Shown here: positions 18,704 through 26,591 of the stretch, piece after piece
Layout of the letters: each line of letters begins with the position of its first letter
Numbering within the stretch: the stretch's first letter is position 1
Assembly: GCF_002270485.1 (NCBI RefSeq)
Contig: NZ_NQOG01000008.1
Span: 62,001 to 126,000, forward strand
Direction: 5' to 3'
Origin: Anaerostipes hominis (ex Lee et al. 2021)
GTDB lineage: Bacteria; Bacillota; Clostridia; Lachnospirales; Lachnospiraceae
Length of the DNA: 64,000 nucleotides
Made by a program: the position numbers and the translations under genes
Notes under the pieces: model-generated
Databases searched by the model: none
Told to the model about the DNA's origin: nothing
The model's input: the letters and a program-made list of their open reading frames with translations, nothing else

Positions 18704-19075
18704 AGTTATTCGAATAGTTATTCGAAAAGTTCTCTGTGCAGGATGTTTGAGTTTTTTACCACTATTTCCGGCACGCTTTAAAATGCGTTCCTCCAATAGT
18801 GATAAAAAACTATTGTTAGATAATTCCATTTGTTCGATGAGTACTTATCCAGTAGATATTACGTCTATTTTCTACATGATTGGAGTGAGGCATTCTAAGA
18901 GCCGAACGAAAATCATGTGGAAAATGTCATACAACTTTCCTCGATGAAGGCAAAAAATCTACCGCATTAAGATGTCCTGACTCAATAATTTGATGAAAAT
19001 TTTCTATGCTATACTTAAATTATCAAAAAGGAGGTGTGAAAGGATTTCAATTTTATTGAAAGGAGCCTGGAAGAG
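18704..19075. other. intergenic region without a recognised gene
   Basis: Just after the terminator, TTATTCGAA occurs twice in tandem (about 18707-18727). CAATAGT and ACTATTG form an inverted repeat around 18795-18817. Short frames occur on both strands, including one of about 50 codons on the minus strand near 18700-18830, but none resembles a family I know. A possible extended -10 (TGCTATACT, 19007-19015) lies before the regulator remnant at 19076. Confidence 0.5.
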
Positions 19076-20374
19076 ATGAGACGTTCAAAAGATAAATTCT
19101 ATAAGAGACAAATATTTGACTGCCTCATGGAAGGAAAAGTAGTTGCAGCCGGGGAGATTACACAGGAAGTCGGCCTTTCTGAAAAATCTGTGAGAAACAA
19201 GCTGGATGGAATGAATGAATTTCTATTGCAGAAGAAATCCAGCGCAAGCCGAGGGAGGAGGTGTTCCATGTACACTTCCTGTCAGAGGATATCTTATTCT
19301 TGTCCATTCAAATCCTGTGTTCTAAATTCCTTGGTATTTCAGAAGTAGAACTTACCCTGGAGCAGGTGAGGAAATATGATAATAAGCTGGTTGAATTCGT
19401 AGACAGAATGTTAAAAATGATTGGGGATGTTCTGGAAGTAGACCTGACATCGGATAAGAAGGTCAAAGAGAGTTTGATCGTGCATCTCCGCCCTACAATT
19501 TTCAGGTTAAGATACGGCACTCCTCAGGACAATGCCCTGATTGACTTTATCAAAGAGGAGTATAAAAATGTATTTCGGGCCAGCTGGGTGATCAGTATTT
19601 TATTTGAGGAAAGCTATCATCTCCAGATTACAGAAGACGAAATAGGATACATTGTTTTATATAATCAGGCGGCCATAGAAAGGAAAAAGTTTCAATATGA
19701 TGCATTAGTGTTCACTGATTCCAATATGGGGCATGCACAGCTGATCAAAGAGAGAATACGGAAGTTTGTGCCGGAAATAGGGAAATTAGTGTTTGTCAGT
19801 ACACACGACTACAAAACAGAGGACTATTGGGACTATGATCTGATCATTTCGTCGAAGGATATGAAGACAAAGGACAAGAGAGTTGCAGTGATTCCGAATA
19901 TTTTAAATAAAAATGGTATTGTTGGGCTGAGAAATCATTTGGATGATATGAATTCTCAGATGATCGAGAATGAAAATCCTTTTTCTCCGGAACTGATCTT
20001 TGCGGAACTGAAGGTTCAGACAAAAGAAGAATGTTTACAGGTTATGTGTGAGGCCATGAAAAAAAAGGGAGTCGTAAAAGATGATTTTTATGGCACCGTC
20101 ATGGAACGGGAGAGAAATACGACAACAACGATAGGAAATGGGATCAGCCTTCCCCATGGCTCGCCGACTGCCGTCAATGAGCCAAAGGTCGCGGTGGCTT
20201 TTTTTAGAAGAACCGGTCATCTGGGATGATGAGCAGATACAGATTGTATTTTTGCTGGGGTTTAAAATGAACACGAGAGATGAGATCCACCGTATACAGT
20301 TATTCTACAAGGAATATGTATCCCTGATCGATACGGAGGAAAAGATCAAGATGCTCAGGAACCCGGCTTCATAA
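19076..20374 (+). pseudogene. degenerate PRD/PTS EIIA-containing transcriptional regulator (BglG/MtlR type)
   Basis: Three frames are needed. The first (19076 to about 19235) encodes one helix-turn-helix (GEITQEVGLSEKSVRNKLDG). The frame then shifts into EEIQRKPREEVF and, without PRD1, into a complete PRD (IVHLRPTIFRLRYG), an EIIB-like part (ALVFTDSNMGHAQLI) and the EIIA domain (ISLPHGSPTA). A second shift lies in a run of seven T at about 20203, where one T fewer restores VAFLEEPVIW. The EIIA ends abruptly at LRNPAS. Intact relatives have about 640-700 residues, like the two complete copies at 45796 and 57668. The ATG still has AAAGGAG upstream. Confidence 0.85.
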
Positions 20375-20511
20375 AGGAAATTCAGAAAAGAACTGAACAG
20401 AAGGTGTACCCGGCACTGAAAGAAAATATTTGTATCGTACCGGCACAGCTTGGAGAAGACTGCGGTCTGATCGGAGCCGCATATCTGGCAATGCAGAAAG
20501 CAGGCTTATAA
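20371..20511 (+). pseudogene. C-terminal remnant of a ROK-family sugar kinase
   Basis: Frame 20371-20511 encodes about 46 residues ending in ICIVPAQLGEDCGLIGAAYLAM, the conserved end of ROK glucokinases (CPIVPAQLGNDAGLIGAA type). No start, ATP site or ExGH motif is present. It abuts the truncated EIIA end, so a deletion has probably removed everything between the two genes. Confidence 0.75.
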
Positions 20512-20588
20512 CATATGGGTTCTGAGAGGGTATGAAATATATCCGGAGAATGATATAATAAAATCAAAAGGTGTGGGAGGCAGTTTAT

Positions 20589-21467
20589 ATGAAAGTTTTA
20601 AATTACGGTTCCTTAAACTATGATTTTGTATATCAGGTAGATCACATCACAGAGGCAGGAGAAACGCAGGCATCTGAAAAAAGGGAAACCTTCTGTGGAG
20701 GAAAAGGGCTGAACCAGTCCATAGCCCTTGCAAAAGCCGGAGCAGAGGTTTTTCAGGGCGGAACGGTCGGCGCTGACGGACAGATGCTTCTCGATGAACT
20801 GAATAAATACGGGGTGGACACCTCCTTTGTGCGGAAAATTGACGGCGAGACCGGACATGCGGTCATACAGGTAGACAGGAATGCACAAAACGGGATTCTT
20901 CTATTCGGAGGAGCGAATGTGAGGCAGACAAAGCATGAGATGAATCAGGCTCTGGATGCATTCGGACAGGGAGATTTTCTGCTGATCCAGAATGAGATTA
21001 ATCTTTTAGACTATCTCATTGACAGTGCATTTGACCGGGGGCTTCGCATTGTCTGCAACCCTTCTCCTTATAATCGAACTCTTGAACAATGTGACTTTTC
21101 AAAAATTTCTATTTTTATGCTCAACGAAGTAGAAGGTTTTCAGATGACAGGGGAAAGAGAGCCGGAAAAAATCCTGGATGTGATGGCGGAGCGGTTTCCT
21201 CAGGCAGAAGCCGTGCTGACTTTAGGGGAAAAAGGTGCTGTTTACCGGAAGGGAACTGTGAAGGTCAGGCAGGACTGTATACCGGCTGATGTGGCGGACA
21301 CCACTGCCGCAGGAGATACTTTTACCGGCTATTTTATCGCAGGTATTATAGAAGGGATGAGTCCCGGGGACAACTTGAAACGGTGTGCGAAAGCGTCATC
21401 CATAACTGTATCCAGAAAGGGAGCGGCACCGTCAATACCGACATCGGATGAAGTCGATATTATTTGA
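20589..21467 (+). CDS. PfkB-family carbohydrate kinase, ribokinase-like
   Basis: This 292-residue sugar kinase has the N-terminal PfkB pattern FCGGKGLNQSIALAKAGAEV, the substrate-gating GGTVGADGQ, and the C-terminal signature DTTAAGDTFTGYFIAG with the catalytic Asp. The ATG at 20589 has GTGGGAGG nine bases upstream. A TATAAT at 20554 may be its -10 element, though no clear -35 was found. The pattern is closest to ribokinase, which would feed ribose-5-phosphate to the transketolase operon nearby. Substrate specificity cannot be read from the sequence. Confidence 0.85.
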   Translation: MKVLNYGSLNYDFVYQVDHITEAGETQASEKRETFCGGKGLNQSIALAKAGAEVFQGGTVGADGQMLLDELNKYGVDTSFVRKIDGETGHAVIQVDRNAQNGILLFGGANVRQTKHEMNQALDAFGQGDFLLIQNEINLLDYLIDSAFDRGLRIVCNPSPYNRTLEQCDFSKISIFMLNEVEGFQMTGEREPEKILDVMAERFPQAEAVLTLGEKGAVYRKGTVKVRQDCIPADVADTTAAGDTFTGYFIAGIIEGMSPGDNLKRCAKASSITVSRKGAAPSIPTSDEVDII

Positions 21468-21501
21468 AGTTTCTGAATATTATCTTATATGGAAAAATAT
21501 G

Positions 21502-21530
21502 TTGTTTTTCTTTCCTTGCCGGAGTATAAT
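21502..21530 (+). promoter_or_regulatory. promoter of the coiled-coil gene
   Basis: TTGTTT (21502-21507), 17-bp spacer and TATAAT (21525-21530). Confidence 0.55.
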
Positions 21531-21561
21531 AATATTAACACAAAAGAAGGAGGAACAGCGA

Positions 21562-21996
21562 ATGGACAACAATGAATTACTCATACAGATAGAAAAGTTA
21601 CTGGATTGCAAACTAGAAGGAAGATTCGATTCATTAGAAGGAAGGCTTGATTCATTAGAAGAAAAATTCGATTCATTAGAAGGAAGGTTCAACTCACTAG
21701 AAGGAAGGTTCAACTCACTAGAAGGAAGATTCAATTCATTAGAGCTAAAAGTGCAGTCCATAGATGACAGGCTGATCGCAGTGGAGGAGGACCTATCCCC
21801 TATCAAGAGAACCTGCCTCCGTGTGGAGAACGAGATCATTCCAAAGCTGGATGCCCTCTATGAGGACAGGATTCCGCATGCAGAGTTCAGCAGATTAAGC
21901 GACCGAGTGGAAAAAAATACACATATGCTGTTAGTGATGAAGGACGTAATCATCAATCACAGTGGTGAGATACAGCACTTAAAAGAGGTAAAATAA
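21562..21996 (+). CDS. small heptad-repeat coiled-coil protein
   Basis: This 144-residue soluble protein is of unknown function. Residues 18-60 are six near-identical heptads (LEGRFDS, LEGRLDS, LEEKFDS, LEGRFNS twice, LEGRFNS) encoded by 21-bp units, followed by a less regular coiled coil (LKVQSIDDRLIAVEEDLSPIK) and a C-terminal helix pair (LSDRVEKNTHMLLVMKDV). The leucine and phenylalanine spacing predicts a long parallel helix. The ATG at 21562 follows AAGGAGGA. It has its own promoter and a shared bidirectional terminator. Similar short repeat proteins occur in Clostridia without known role. Confidence 0.8.
   Translation: MDNNELLIQIEKLLDCKLEGRFDSLEGRLDSLEEKFDSLEGRFNSLEGRFNSLEGRFNSLELKVQSIDDRLIAVEEDLSPIKRTCLRVENEIIPKLDALYEDRIPHAEFSRLSDRVEKNTHMLLVMKDVIINHSGEIQHLKEVK
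21613..21738 (+). repeat. 21-bp tandem repeat, six units, coding
   Basis: Units start at 21613, 21634, 21655, 21676, 21697 and 21718, each of the type TTAGAAGGAAGRTTCRAYTCA. Two adjacent units are identical. The period is exactly one coiled-coil heptad, so gain or loss of units keeps the frame. Confidence 0.9.
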
Positions 21997-22023
21997 TCTT
22001 TGGTACTTATGACAGCATAAAGC

Positions 22024-22062
22024 AAAACACCAGCTCAATTTGAACTGGTGTTTTATAATATA
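22024..22062. terminator. bidirectional terminator between the coiled-coil gene and glmS
   Basis: AAAACACCAG and CTGGTGTTTT form a perfect 10-bp stem with an 11-nt loop. U tracts arise on both strands, suiting the convergent genes. Confidence 0.85.
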
Positions 22063-22088
22063 AAAATTATGCTTCATGAAACAGCGGT

Positions 22089-23909
22089 CTACTCTACGGT
22101 TACGGATTTTGCCAGGTTTCTTGGCTGGTCTACGTCATTTCCTCTGAAGACGGTTACGTGGTATGCAAGCAGCTGCAGTGCCACCGTGACGCCGAAGGTT
22201 CCGAATCTGTCATCTACGGCAGGTACCTGGATCAGGTCGTCATAGACGCCCTCGTAGTCTGACATGTCTTTGTCGGTCACCATGATCACATGGGCTCCGC
22301 GGGCTTTCACTTCTTCTACATTGGCCATGATCTTAGGAAGGACATGATCCTGTGTTGCGATGGCGATGATCGGAACGCCCTCAGTTACAAGAGAGATGGT
22401 TCCGTGCTTTAACTCCCCGGCATTGTATGCTTCAGAGTTGACATAAGAAATCTCTTTGAGCTTGAGTGAGCCCTCACTGGCAATCGCATAGTCAAGACTG
22501 CGGCCTAAGAAGAATGCAGAGAAGGTATCCTTGATTTTTTCCGCGATATCTTTGATATAGCCATCCATTTTCAGAACTTCTGCTACCGTGGAGATCGCCT
22601 CCTCAAATTTTGTACAGTACTCTGATAATTCTCCTTCTGTAAATTTACCGCTCAGTTCAGCCAATTTTAGGGCGATCAGGTAGAAACCTGCGCACTGTAC
22701 AGAGAATGCCTTTGTACTTGCAACGGCAATTTCCGGACCGGCATGCGTGTATAGTACCTGGTCACTTTCTCTTGCAATGCTGGAGCCCTTTACATTAACA
22801 ATAGAAATTGTCTTTGCACCCTGTTCATTGGCAAGGCGCAGTGCGGCTAAAGAGTCGGCTGTCTCTCCGGACTGGGAGACAATGACCACTAATGTATGTT
22901 CGTCAAGGATCGGATCCATATACCGGAACTCAGAAGAAAGTTCTACGGTGACAGGAATCCGTACCATGGATTCGATCAGATGGCGTCCGACCAGGCCTGC
23001 ATGCATCGCTGTACCGCATGCAGTCACAATGATCCGGTTGATGCCTTTGAACAGATCGTCAGATATCCCGTCGGTGGCAAAGTCTGCACGGCCGTTGTGG
23101 AGTCTTGGCATAACGGTATTTTTCAGTGCCTCCGGCTGGTCATAGATTTCTTTCTGCATAAAGTAATCATATCCGCCCTTTTGAGCAGCGGTAGTATCCC
23201 AGTCAACGTGGAGCATTTTTGGTGCAACGATGTTCTGATCCATATCATAGAGTATGATTCCGTCTTTTTTCATGACTACGATGTGCTCTTCCGGCACTAC
23301 AAAATAATCTTTGGAGTACTGAAGCAGTGCCACCATATCAGAGGCGATGAAGGCGCCGTCGTCTGTGGAAGTGGCTACCAGCGGGCTGGAATTGCGCATA
23401 CAGTAGATCTCTTCAGGATGATCGCTGAACATGATACAGAAACCGTAAGCTCCTTCAAGGGCTTCATCGGCTTTTTTCATCGCGGCAAACGGATCTCCGT
23501 CATACACGGAGTCAAGATAAAGAGCCGCAATCTCGGTGTCAGTCTCAGAAACAGGAGTCCGGCCCTGAGCTTTGAGGGCTAAAGCAATCTCTTTGTAGTT
23601 TTCAATAATTCCATTGTGGATCAGTGTGATTTTTCCTGCCACATGGGGATGTGCGTTGGTGGTAGTAACCCCTCCGTGAGTAGCCCATCGTGTGTGTCCG
23701 ATCCCGCATGTTCCGCTGCGGTCTTCTGATGACGCTACTTTTTCGCGGAGATTGGAAACCTTTCCGGCTGTTTTAATGATCTTAGTGGATGAGCCTTCAC
23801 TGACTGCGATCCCTGCACTGTCATATCCGCGGTATTCAAGCTGTGTCAGGCCTCCTACCAAGATATCTGCTGCCTCGAGTTTTCCAGTAAATCCAATAAT
23901 TCCACACAT
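22089..23909 (-). CDS. glmS: glutamine--fructose-6-phosphate aminotransferase (isomerizing)
   Basis: GlmS makes glucosamine-6-phosphate for the cell wall. The 606-residue protein starts MCGIIGFTG, with Cys2 as glutaminase nucleophile after Met removal. The N-terminal domain has GHTRWATHG and LEYRGYDSAG. Two SIS domains follow (ACGTAMHAGL, SQSGETADSL, ASTKAF, ELKHGTISL), and it ends in the canonical DVDQPRNLAKSVTVE. AAAAAGGAG precedes the ATG. Expression should be controlled by the glmS ribozyme in its leader. Confidence 0.98.
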   Translation of the reverse strand: MCGIIGFTGKLEAADILVGGLTQLEYRGYDSAGIAVSEGSSTKIIKTAGKVSNLREKVASSEDRSGTCGIGHTRWATHGGVTTTNAHPHVAGKITLIHNGIIENYKEIALALKAQGRTPVSETDTEIAALYLDSVYDGDPFAAMKKADEALEGAYGFCIMFSDHPEEIYCMRNSSPLVATSTDDGAFIASDMVALLQYSKDYFVVPEEHIVVMKKDGIILYDMDQNIVAPKMLHVDWDTTAAQKGGYDYFMQKEIYDQPEALKNTVMPRLHNGRADFATDGISDDLFKGINRIIVTACGTAMHAGLVGRHLIESMVRIPVTVELSSEFRYMDPILDEHTLVVIVSQSGETADSLAALRLANEQGAKTISIVNVKGSSIARESDQVLYTHAGPEIAVASTKAFSVQCAGFYLIALKLAELSGKFTEGELSEYCTKFEEAISTVAEVLKMDGYIKDIAEKIKDTFSAFFLGRSLDYAIASEGSLKLKEISYVNSEAYNAGELKHGTISLVTEGVPIIAIATQDHVLPKIMANVEEVKARGAHVIMVTDKDMSDYEGVYDDLIQVPAVDDRFGTFGVTVALQLLAYHVTVFRGNDVDQPRNLAKSVTVE

Positions 23910-23942
23910 GTTGAAATCTCCTTTTTATTTAATTTTATGCGG

Positions 23943-23990
23943 ACACAAAGAAAACGTCGCTTAAAATGAAAAAGCGATGAAGTGTCCTCT
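23943..23990 (-). promoter_or_regulatory. hairpin in the glmS leader between ribozyme and ORF
   Basis: On the minus strand, GGACAC and GTGTCC enclose a second pairing, TCGCTT with AAGCGA, giving a two-tier hairpin about 35 nt before the glmS ATG. There is no run of U after it, so it is not an obvious terminator. Confidence 0.45.
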
Positions 23991-24022
23991 CATTCAAATG
24001 TTCTTTTGTGTGGTTTTTATAT

Positions 24023-24197
24023 CTTTGGCTGTACAGTCTTTGTTCTGCAATTACTCACAGGTTTGCTCTGTACATCACGCGTCCAAAGCCACGGGAAAGC
24101 ATCCGCCGAATCTTCGATCACTTTCCACCTCGTTAACCTTCTGCTCTTCGTTATCTGTTCGATAAGTCAGGTTCCGTGCCAGAAGGTGCATGGCGCT
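24023..24197 (-). ncRNA. glmS ribozyme: glmS ribozyme (glucosamine-6-phosphate-activated)
   Basis: Read on the minus strand, the leader contains AGCGCCATGCACC at the 5' cleavage site, then GTTAACGAGGTGG, then GATTCGGCGGATGCTTTCCCG. These are the conserved core elements of the glmS ribozyme in the correct order and spacing. A distal stem pairs CTTTGG with CCAAAG at the 3' boundary. Self-cleavage is expected between A24197 and G24196. Glucosamine-6-phosphate acts as coenzyme, and cleavage lowers glmS mRNA. It lies about 115 nt upstream of glmS. The boundaries are my estimate from the pairing. Confidence 0.93.
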
Positions 24198-24271
24198 TAA
24201 AACTGCTCTGCTCCTTTCTTCGATATAAACTAGAAACTTTACAAAAAACCATAAGAAAAGTTTCCTAAAGC

Positions 24272-24300
24272 ATCGTATCATGGATACAGAAAACTGTCAA
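24272..24300 (-). promoter_or_regulatory. glmS promoter
   Basis: On the minus strand, consensus TTGACA (24300-24295), 17-bp spacer and TACGAT (24277-24272) lie about 75 nt upstream of the ribozyme cleavage site. Confidence 0.75.
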
Positions 24301-24340
24301 TCTGGGCAGAGCATTTAAGAAATTTTTCACAATTAAGGTA

Positions 24341-24369
24341 TAGATACTTTGGAATGACAGTGTTATAAT
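24341..24369 (+). promoter_or_regulatory. promoter of the first LtaS-like gene
   Basis: TAGATA (24341-24346), 17-bp spacer and perfect TATAAT (24364-24369). It is divergent from the glmS promoter. Confidence 0.5.
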
Positions 24370-24400
24370 ACACTGTATGACTTTTTGCAAATAAGAAATC

Positions 24401-24425
24401 TCCGAGTTTTTCGGAGCCTTTTTTG
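24401..24425 (+). terminator. terminator-like hairpin in the leader of the LtaS-like gene
   Basis: CTCCGA and TCGGAG flank a short T loop and are followed by CCTTTTTT. The hairpin lies between the TATAAT at 24364 and the ATG at 24455, where a terminator would attenuate the gene. Confidence 0.65.
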
Positions 24426-24454
24426 AAAGACAGAATCAAAGTAAGGAGAGTATC

Positions 24455-26461
24455 ATGAAATCTTTGGTAAAGAATATAGTAAGCCAGATTGGGAAGTGGA
24501 TCGAGAAGGTTCCTGTTCTGTGCAATATTGTGCTGGCATTTGGCATGGCATTTTTATTGGAAGTTCTCGGACGCCAGACATTTGACCAGGGAGTATTCGG
24601 GTTTGTCAATGACAGGACCAAGATGTTTCTGTACAGCGCATTCATCATTTTTGTCACTTATTCTGTGGTATTGATCGTTAAGCGGAGGCTGTTTACCTAC
24701 ATTATAGTGACATTGGTCTGGTCAGTCATCGGGATAGTCAATTTCCTGATGCTCAGTGCCAGAAATACTCCATTCACGTACGTGGACGTCACACTGATGA
24801 AATCTGTACTTCCGGTCATGACCAACTATTATTCGCCGTCAGCCATCATTTTTATGGGTGCACTTATTTTAATCGTATTGGTGCTGCTCGTAGTAGGATT
24901 TCTCTATCTGCCGAAAAAACAGAATCTACAATATAAAAGGAATATCCTTGCGGTTGCTGTTATTTTTGCAGCATTCGGAGTGACCACCGTATATGGATTC
25001 AGGAGCAATATGCTCACAGACAGGATCGGCAACATCCGGATCGCCTATGGAGATTACGGGACACCGTATTGTTTTTCGATTACTGCGTTGAAAAACGGGA
25101 TTGATAAGCCGTCCAACTATTCGGAAGAAAAGATCGACCAGATTGAGCAAAAGACCAAGCAGGCACAAAATAAGAAAAAGGGCAGAGTCAGGAAGCCGAA
25201 TATCATTTTTGTGCAGCTGGAGTCACACTTTGATATCACCCAGGTAAAAGGAGTGAAGTTCAATCAGGACCCGCTCCCGAATTTCCACAAATATATGAAG
25301 GAATACTCCTCCGGACAGCTGAGCATGCCGTCTTACGGCGCCGGGACTGCCAATTCCGAATTTGAAGCGATTACAGGTATGAACCTGGACCATTTCGGAG
25401 CGGCGGAATACCCTTACAAGACTGTGCTGCAGTCGACGACCACAGAGAGCATGGCCACATTGCTGAAAGAAGACGGATATACCGCGCATGCCATCCACAA
25501 CAACAGCGCCGCCTTCTATGACAGGGATCTGGTTTTCTCCCAGCTTGGGTTTGACACCTTCACCTCAAAAGAATGTATGAATATCAAAAAATGGACAGAA
25601 AATGGATGGGCCAAGGATACTATACTCACAGGCTGTATTCTGAACGCTTTGGATTCCACAAAGGGACAAGATTATATTTATACTATTTCTGTCCAGGGGC
25701 ACGGAGATTATCCTAAGACAGAGATTATTGAAAATCCAAAGATCAAGGTGTTGGGCGGAATCAAAGATGAGGCTTTAAAGAACAAATATACCTACTATGC
25801 CAATCAGGTATACCAGATGGATCAGTTTGTGGGAGACCTGGTGAATGCATTGAAAAAACGGGGTGAAGATACGGTTCTTGTGATGTATGGAGACCATCTC
25901 CCGAGTCTGGAGGTAGATGATAAAGATCTTACCTACGGGAATAAATATGAGACAAGCTATTTTATCTGGGACAACATGGGACTGAAAAAGAAGGACGGGG
26001 TGATCGAAGCTTATCAGCTCGGTTCCGATATCCTCGCCAAGCTTAACATCAAAAACGGGGTCATGAACAGTTTCCATCAGACCCGGCAGGGCACGAAAAA
26101 TTACCAGAAGGACATGAAGGCACTGCAGTATGATATGCTTTACGGCAAGCAGTATGTCTGGGATCAAAAAAATCCATTTCAGGCAACGGATATCTCGTTT
26201 GGCATTAGAAAGGTCAATGTGACAAAAGCTTATGAGACTGAAAACAGCATATTTATAGAAGGAAATAACTTCACAAACTTCTGTCAGGTGTATGTGGATG
26301 AGACGAAGATCAATACGACATTCCACAATGAACATCTATTGGAAGTGTCCAAAAAGGATCTGAAAAAGGGAGATGCTTTCACGGTGAAAATTGTAAGCAA
26401 GGCTCCGAGAATCCTGCAGACATCCGGCGAATATGTCTATCAGGGAGTAAAGCAGCAGTAG
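24455..26461 (+). CDS. LtaS-like phosphoglycerol transferase (sulfatase superfamily), with C-terminal beta domain
   Basis: This 668-residue membrane enzyme of the lipoteichoic-acid-synthase type has about five N-terminal membrane helices (residues 20-180). An extracellular alkaline-phosphatase-fold domain follows: IIFVQLESHFD; the catalytic Thr in SYGAGTANSEFEAITG; HAIHNNSAAFYDRD; SVQGHGDYPKT; and VMYGDHLPSLE with metal ligands. About 80 extra residues at the end (VTKAYETENSIFIEGNNF, then CQVYVDETKI) resemble an IPT/TIG-type beta sandwich. It should transfer glycerol-phosphate from phosphatidylglycerol to a glycolipid or wall polymer. GTAAGGAGAG precedes the ATG. Confidence 0.9.
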   Translation: MKSLVKNIVSQIGKWIEKVPVLCNIVLAFGMAFLLEVLGRQTFDQGVFGFVNDRTKMFLYSAFIIFVTYSVVLIVKRRLFTYIIVTLVWSVIGIVNFLMLSARNTPFTYVDVTLMKSVLPVMTNYYSPSAIIFMGALILIVLVLLVVGFLYLPKKQNLQYKRNILAVAVIFAAFGVTTVYGFRSNMLTDRIGNIRIAYGDYGTPYCFSITALKNGIDKPSNYSEEKIDQIEQKTKQAQNKKKGRVRKPNIIFVQLESHFDITQVKGVKFNQDPLPNFHKYMKEYSSGQLSMPSYGAGTANSEFEAITGMNLDHFGAAEYPYKTVLQSTTTESMATLLKEDGYTAHAIHNNSAAFYDRDLVFSQLGFDTFTSKECMNIKKWTENGWAKDTILTGCILNALDSTKGQDYIYTISVQGHGDYPKTEIIENPKIKVLGGIKDEALKNKYTYYANQVYQMDQFVGDLVNALKKRGEDTVLVMYGDHLPSLEVDDKDLTYGNKYETSYFIWDNMGLKKKDGVIEAYQLGSDILAKLNIKNGVMNSFHQTRQGTKNYQKDMKALQYDMLYGKQYVWDQKNPFQATDISFGIRKVNVTKAYETENSIFIEGNNFTNFCQVYVDETKINTTFHNEHLLEVSKKDLKKGDAFTVKIVSKAPRILQTSGEYVYQGVKQQ

Positions 26462-26502
26462 GGCTTTATTTGACAGAAATGGCGTAAAATCTGTATTTTC
26501 AG

Positions 26503-26531
26503 TCGACAGGTCGGAAACGTCATGGTATAAT
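26503..26531 (+). promoter_or_regulatory. promoter of tig
   Basis: TCGACA (26503-26508), 17-bp spacer and perfect TATAAT (26526-26531). A TTGACA at 26470 with TATTTT at 26493 (17 bp) may be a second start point. Confidence 0.65.
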
Positions 26532-26591
26532 GACTTAATGTTTGTATAAAACTACAACAAAGATAATGATATTTTAGGAGGATTTGTAAGA

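Noticed and set aside
18747-18947. 66-codon plus-strand frame in the gap before the PRD remnant
   Set aside because: No ribosome site, no homology that I recognise, and composition typical of random frame.
21613-21738. CRISPR-like regular repeat
   Set aside because: Units of 21 bp are contiguous without spacers and encode protein heptads.
21480-21839. Minus-strand repeat protein opposite the coiled-coil gene
   Set aside because: Its apparent repeats (SSELNLP type) are only the reverse complement of the heptad units. The plus frame has promoter, ribosome site and terminator.
22896-23582. Plus-strand open frame of 228 codons opposite glmS
   Set aside because: It is the antisense of conserved glmS domains, with no ribosome site or recognised motif.
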